Source of the DNA: DASYPQ01 sp041488095 | Lineage (GTDB): Bacteria; Planctomycetota; UBA1135; GCA-002686595 | Direction: 5' to 3' | Assembly (NCBI GenBank): GCA_041488095.1 | Contig: JBGPOP010000002.1 | Location: forward strand, 102,875 to 166,874 | Length of the DNA: 64,000 nt | Part shown: positions 60,392 through 64,000 of the stretch, in pieces | Position numbering within the stretch: position 1 is the first letter of the stretch | Layout: the number at the start of each line of letters is the position of its first letter | Notes under the pieces: model-generated | The model's input: the letters and a program-made list of their open reading frames with translations, nothing else | Told to the model about the DNA's origin: nothing | Database searches by the model: none | Position numbers and translations under genes: made by a program

Positions 60392-61921
60392 ATGTTCCGC
60401 CGCCTCCTGATCGCCAACCGCGGTGAGATCGCGCTGCGCGTTATCCGCACGGCGCGGGAGATGGGGATCGAGTGCGTCGCGGTGTATTCAGAAGCCGACG
60501 CCAGAGCGCTCCACACCCGCATGGCGCACATCGCGGTGCCGCTCGGAGGCAGCCTGCCCTCCGACACGTACCTCCGCATCGACAAGATCCTCGTCGCCGC
60601 GAAACAGACCGGCGCCGAGGCGATCCACCCCGGCTACGGCTTCCTCTCCGAGAACGCCCAGTTCGCGCGCGCCGTCCGCGACGCGGGCCTCGTCTGGATC
60701 GGGCCTCCCCCCGAGGCGATCGAGACGATGGGCGACAAGATCTCGAGCCGTCGCGCGATGCAGAAGGCGGGCGTTCCGGTCGTCCCCGGCATCGTCGATC
60801 CGCTCGACGACGCGGCCGCGGCGAAGAAGGCGGCTGGCCCGATCGGCTACCCGATCATGCTCAAGGCTGCGGCCGGCGGCGGCGGCAAGGGCCTGCGCAT
60901 CGTCCGCGAACCTGCGCAGATGGAGAGCGCCTTCCGCGCCTGCTCGGGCGAAGCCAAGAGCGCCTTCGGTGACGGCCGCGTCTACCTCGAGCGCTATCTC
61001 GAGGCTCCCCGCCACATCGAGGTGCAGCTCCTCTTCGACCGCCACGGCCACGGCGTCCACTACGGCGTCCGCGAGTGCTCGATCCAGCGCCGCCACCAGA
61101 AGCTCCTCGAGGAATGCCCTTCGGTCGTCGTCGACGCGACGACACGCGACCGCATGGGCGAGACGGCCCTCCGCGCCGCGCGCGCCGTCGGCTACGAGAA
61201 CGCCGGCACGGTCGAGTTCCTCCACTCGAAGGGCGAGTTCCACTTCCTCGAGATGAACACCCGCCTCCAGGTCGAGCACCCTGTCACCGAGATGGTCGCC
61301 GGCGTCGACCTCGTGCGCGAGCAGATCCGCATCGCCTCGGGGGAGGAGCTGGGCTGCTCGCAGAGCGACATCCACTGGCGCGGCTGGGCGATCGAAGTGC
61401 GACTCAACGCCGAGGACCCTTCGAACGGCTTCCTCCCCTCGACCGGCACGATCCAGAACCTGCGCATGCCCGGCGGCCCCGGCATCCGCCTCGACCTCGG
61501 CCTCTACCGCGGCATGGAGGTCGGGGTGAACTACGACCCGCTGCTCGCCAAGCTCGTCGCCTGGGGCGAGACGCGCGACATCGCGATCGCGCGCATGATC
61601 CGCGCGCTCCAGGAGCTCAACGTCGGCGGCGTGCGCACGAGCGCTCCCGCGGCGCTCGCGGTCCTCGAGGACCCGCGCTTCCGGCGCGGCGAGTTCGACA
61701 CCCGCTTCCTCGAGACCATCGACCTCACCGCGCGCCACGGCGGTGAGGACGAGACCGTCGCCGCCGCCGCGGCGATCTGGCGCCATCGCCTCGCCCGCCG
61801 TCGCGCGCTCTCGACCTCCTCCGCCGATCGAAGCGGCTGGCTCGCGCGCAGCCGCGGCGGCTGGAGCGATCTCGGCGCGCGGATCCCCGGATCGCCGCGC
61901 GACGAAGGACGTTCCCCGTGA
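60392..61921 (+). CDS. pccA: biotin carboxylase subunit of the propionyl-/acyl-CoA carboxylase
   Basis: A 509-residue ATP-grasp enzyme that carboxylates biotin. LIANRGEIALRVIRTAREMGIECVAVYSEADA opens it, the glycine loop is AAAGGGGKGLRIV, HIEVQLLFDRHGHGVHYGVRECSIQRRHQKLLEE and FLEMNTRLQVEHPVTEM follow. It stops after the carboxylase core with a Ser/Arg-rich tail of ~50 residues; there is no biotin carrier domain, which is supplied by the next gene. ATG at 60392, taken because MFRRLLIANRGEIA is the usual start. Its stop overlaps the carrier's GTG (GTGA). Confidence 0.94.
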   Translation: MFRRLLIANRGEIALRVIRTAREMGIECVAVYSEADARALHTRMAHIAVPLGGSLPSDTYLRIDKILVAAKQTGAEAIHPGYGFLSENAQFARAVRDAGLVWIGPPPEAIETMGDKISSRRAMQKAGVPVVPGIVDPLDDAAAAKKAAGPIGYPIMLKAAAGGGGKGLRIVREPAQMESAFRACSGEAKSAFGDGRVYLERYLEAPRHIEVQLLFDRHGHGVHYGVRECSIQRRHQKLLEECPSVVVDATTRDRMGETALRAARAVGYENAGTVEFLHSKGEFHFLEMNTRLQVEHPVTEMVAGVDLVREQIRIASGEELGCSQSDIHWRGWAIEVRLNAEDPSNGFLPSTGTIQNLRMPGGPGIRLDLGLYRGMEVGVNYDPLLAKLVAWGETRDIAIARMIRALQELNVGGVRTSAPAALAVLEDPRFRRGEFDTRFLETIDLTARHGGEDETVAAAAAIWRHRLARRRALSTSSADRSGWLARSRGGWSDLGARIPGSPRDEGRSP

Positions 61922-62424
61922 AGTACTTCGTCTCCGTCAACGGCCGCAGCCACGAGGTCGACCTGGTCGAGCGACTGGGCGCCCTCGAGGTCTCGGTCGA
62001 CGGCCAACCGCTCGACCTCTCCTACCAGGAGGTCGACGACCTCGGGCAGGTCATCGTCCTGCGCGAGGGCCGGAGCTACGCGCTCTCGATCGAAGGCGAC
62101 GAGGCCCGAGCCGCGGTCACGCTCGCCGGCCACTTCCACGACGTGCGCCTCGAGGACGAGCGCGAGCGCGCCGCCCGCGCCGCCGAGCACGCCTCCGCCC
62201 GCTCCGGTGGCGTCGTGCACAGCATCATGCCCGGCATCGTGGTGGAGATCCTCGTCCGGAGCGGAGAGTCCGTCGAGAAGGGCCAACCCCTGCTGATCCT
62301 CTCGGCCATGAAGATGCAGAACGAGATCGCCGCGCCTTCGGCGGGCGTCATCGCCGACATCCACGTCTCCGCGGGCGAGCCGGTCGCGGCCGGTGCGCGC
62401 CTCGTCACCCTGTCCGTCGCCTGA
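61918..62424 (+). CDS. biotin carboxyl carrier protein of the acyl-CoA carboxylase
   Basis: A 168-residue protein. The last ~80 residues form a biotinyl domain: VHSIMPGIVVEILVRSGESVEKGQPLLIL and the attachment motif AMKMQNEI with Lys132 as the biotinylated residue. The first ~90 residues (FVSVNGRSHEVDLVERLGALEVSVDG) are a small beta-domain resembling the linker domain of PccA-type subunits, which contacts the carboxyltransferase. Together with the two other subunits it makes a three-part propionyl-CoA carboxylase. GTG start overlapping the upstream stop. Confidence 0.93.
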   Translation: MKYFVSVNGRSHEVDLVERLGALEVSVDGQPLDLSYQEVDDLGQVIVLREGRSYALSIEGDEARAAVTLAGHFHDVRLEDERERAARAAEHASARSGGVVHSIMPGIVVEILVRSGESVEKGQPLLILSAMKMQNEIAAPSAGVIADIHVSAGEPVAAGARLVTLSVA

Positions 62425-62467
62425 GCACCTGCCCCCGTTCGCTGCGGGGTGCTAGCGTGGGGAGACC

Positions 62468-63994
62468 ATGAAGCGTCCCCGAACCGCTCTCCGCGTGGCT
62501 GCAACGCTGGCCGCGTCCCTCCTCCTCGCCCCGGCGACCCCCGCGACCTGGTCGATCGTCGCGGTCGACACCCGCACCGGGGAGGTGTGCATCGCCGGAG
62601 CGACCTGCCTCACGCTCGACCTCGAGGTGTACCTCCCGGTCGTGCGCGTCGGAGTCGGCGGTGCGTGCGCGCAGTCCGCGATCGACCTCGACGGGTCCAA
62701 CCGTCTGCGGATCTGGAACGGAATGATCCACGGGCTGTCCGCGGAACAGATCCTGGCGCGGCTCCTCGCCTCGAACGGCCAGCAGCACAGGCAGTACGGG
62801 ATCGTCACCCTGATCGGCGAGCCCGTCACCTACTCGGGCCCGGCCGTCAACGACGCGTACTACGGCGTCGCGCGCACGATCGATGGCGTGCGCTACGCGA
62901 TCCAGGGAAACGTCCTCACGGGCATCCAGGTCGTCACGAACGCGGAGGAGACTTTCCTCGCGACGTCCGGCGATCTGGCGCAGAGGGTGCTCGCGGCCAT
63001 GGAAGCCGCGCGCGTTTTCGGCGGCGACGGGCGCTGCTCCTGCGACCCGATCCATCCGACCTCGTGCGGGTGCCCGCCGCCCGCCTTCCAGTTCGCCGAC
63101 GCCACCGGTTTCCTGATCCTGGCCAGGATCGGTGACCAGGACGGCGCGTGCGATGCGGCGTACGGGTGCGGCACGGGGCAGTACTTCTGCAACCTGAACG
63201 TGATCCAGGGTCCGGGCGATCCCGATCCGGTTCTCGTGCTCCAGGACCAGTACGCCGCCTGGCGTGCGGGTCGTGCGGGACACACCGACCAGCTGCGGAC
63301 GCTGGTGCAGCCGAGCGCGCAGAGGCTTCCGGCGGACGGTCTCTCGAACGCCACGGTGGAGGTCGAGCTGCGCGACATCGACGGCAACCCGGTGAGCGGG
63401 AACCCGGCGACCCTGTCGATCGCCGCGGCGTACCCAGGGGCTCCGGTGGCGAGGATCGGCGCGGTGCAAGACCTCTCGGGCGGCCGCTTCCGGTTCCGGC
63501 TGAGAGCGACGGGCCAGAGCGGTCAGGGTCGCTGGCGGATCACGGTGCACCACGCCGCCGAGACGGTGCTCTTGTGGCCGGAGCTCGTGGTCCAGGTCGA
63601 TCCGCTGACGCAGCTGCACTGCGGATGGAGCCAGGTGAGCGCGACCTCGGGCGCGAGCGTGCCGCTGACGCTGAACCTGGGGCCGGGCTATTCGGGCAGG
63701 CCCTACTTGATCCTGGCGAGCGCGTCGGGGACGGTTCCGGGGACGAGCTTCGGCGGGATCCACCTGCCGCTGAACCCGGACGACCTGTTCCTGACGAGCT
63801 TCAACTCGGCGGGAACGGGCAACTTCCCCGGGACGATCGGGAACCTGGATGCCGTGGGCCGCGCGCACGGCTCGTTCGTGGCGCCGTCGGGGCTGCTCAC
63901 GCCGCTGGTCGGCAGGCACATCGACTGGTCGGCGGTGGTGTTCGGTTCGCCCGACATCGCCACCGACACCGACGGGTTCGACGTCGTGCCCTGA
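62468..63994 (+). CDS. secreted DUF1028-family (Ntn-hydrolase-like) protein with C-terminal extension
   Basis: A 508-residue exported protein. The signal (VAATLAASLLLAPATPA) is followed at once by TWSIVAVDTRTGEVCIAGAT, the DUF1028 opening. Further DUF1028 segments are VRVGVGGACAQSAIDLDGSN, HRQYGIVTLIGEPVTYSGPA, YAIQGNVLTGIQVV and VLAAMEAAR. The family belongs to the Ntn-hydrolase superfamily by fold, which would make signal-peptide removal expose a threonine as the new N-terminal residue. After ~residue 265 comes a beta-rich part with an Ig-like segment (VEVELRDIDGNPVSGNPATLSIAAA) ending just before the window edge. Cysteines are unusually many in CSCDPIHPTSCGC. Confidence 0.85.
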   Translation: MKRPRTALRVAATLAASLLLAPATPATWSIVAVDTRTGEVCIAGATCLTLDLEVYLPVVRVGVGGACAQSAIDLDGSNRLRIWNGMIHGLSAEQILARLLASNGQQHRQYGIVTLIGEPVTYSGPAVNDAYYGVARTIDGVRYAIQGNVLTGIQVVTNAEETFLATSGDLAQRVLAAMEAARVFGGDGRCSCDPIHPTSCGCPPPAFQFADATGFLILARIGDQDGACDAAYGCGTGQYFCNLNVIQGPGDPDPVLVLQDQYAAWRAGRAGHTDQLRTLVQPSAQRLPADGLSNATVEVELRDIDGNPVSGNPATLSIAAAYPGAPVARIGAVQDLSGGRFRFRLRATGQSGQGRWRITVHHAAETVLLWPELVVQVDPLTQLHCGWSQVSATSGASVPLTLNLGPGYSGRPYLILASASGTVPGTSFGGIHLPLNPDDLFLTSFNSAGTGNFPGTIGNLDAVGRAHGSFVAPSGLLTPLVGRHIDWSAVVFGSPDIATDTDGFDVVP

Positions 63995-64000
63995 CGGGCC

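Noticed and set aside
1..64000. CRISPR arrays, insertion sequences, rRNA, tmRNA and RNase P RNA
   Set aside because: No regularly spaced repeats, transposase genes or conserved core motifs of these RNAs were found by eye.

Overview
The window is a GC-rich bacterial chromosome segment with tightly packed genes on both strands and frequent 1-4 bp start/stop overlaps. A KDO-8-phosphate synthase, a type II secretion secretin with a GspK-like pseudopilin, many lipoproteins, large carboxypeptidase-regulatory-like repeat proteins and a bacterial microcompartment (BMC) locus point to a Gram-negative member of the PVC/Planctomycetota sphere. That placement rests on gene content only; no rRNA or other phylogenetic marker was compared.

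Layout. 1-4726: end of a TMTC-like TPR membrane protein, an anchored amidohydrolase, and a ClC channel on the minus strand. 4849-10105: a promoter and an eight-gene BMC operon (BMC-H, CoA-acylating aldehyde dehydrogenase, BMC-H, divergent tandem BMC-like protein, two BMC-P, PduT-like BMC-T, ACT-domain protein). 10438-12322: an RRM protein with a strong terminator, then a UPF0210/DUF711 protein. 12356-24656: GT-C-like membrane protein, HD-GYP regulator, a three-gene minus-strand TPR operon, an Ig-like lipoprotein and a small lipoprotein. 24682-27470: rpsO-pnp. 27837-31438: secreted protein, secretin, GspK-like protein. 31565-37551: purA, uppS, cdsA, phoH, ybeY and a FliA/WhiG-type sigma factor. 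37552-38389: a gene-free stretch with an orphan terminator and a structured inverted repeat. 38390-47715: kdsA, lipid/diacylglycerol kinase-like gene, RmlD-like reductase, valS, SUMF1-like protein, REC-HD-GYP regulator and RluD-family synthase. 47737-54838: two tandem paralogous ~1,180-residue anchored repeat proteins. 54935-62424: propionyl-CoA to succinyl-CoA genes (methylmalonyl-CoA mutase catalytic subunit, epimerase, carboxyltransferase, biotin carboxylase, biotin carrier) interrupted by an inverted DUF4143 ATPase. 62468-63994: a DUF1028 protein.

The most unusual region is the BMC operon. It encodes a complete shell set but only one recognisable enzyme, the aldehyde dehydrogenase, which carries a long linker and a cysteine-rich tail. 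No PduL phosphotransacylase, acetate kinase, alcohol dehydrogenase, aldolase, diol dehydratase or glycyl-radical enzyme is nearby. Its last gene joins a short EutQ/EutT-like N-terminal segment to a UPF0237 ACT domain. The usual genomic partner of UPF0237, a UPF0210 protein of the PFL-like fold, lies one gene further on. This suggests a BMC variant tied to the uncharacterised UPF0237/UPF0210 pair. The propionyl-CoA genes 45 kb away could receive a propionyl-CoA product, but that link is speculative.

All calls come from reading the sequence and from remembered family motifs; no database search was run.
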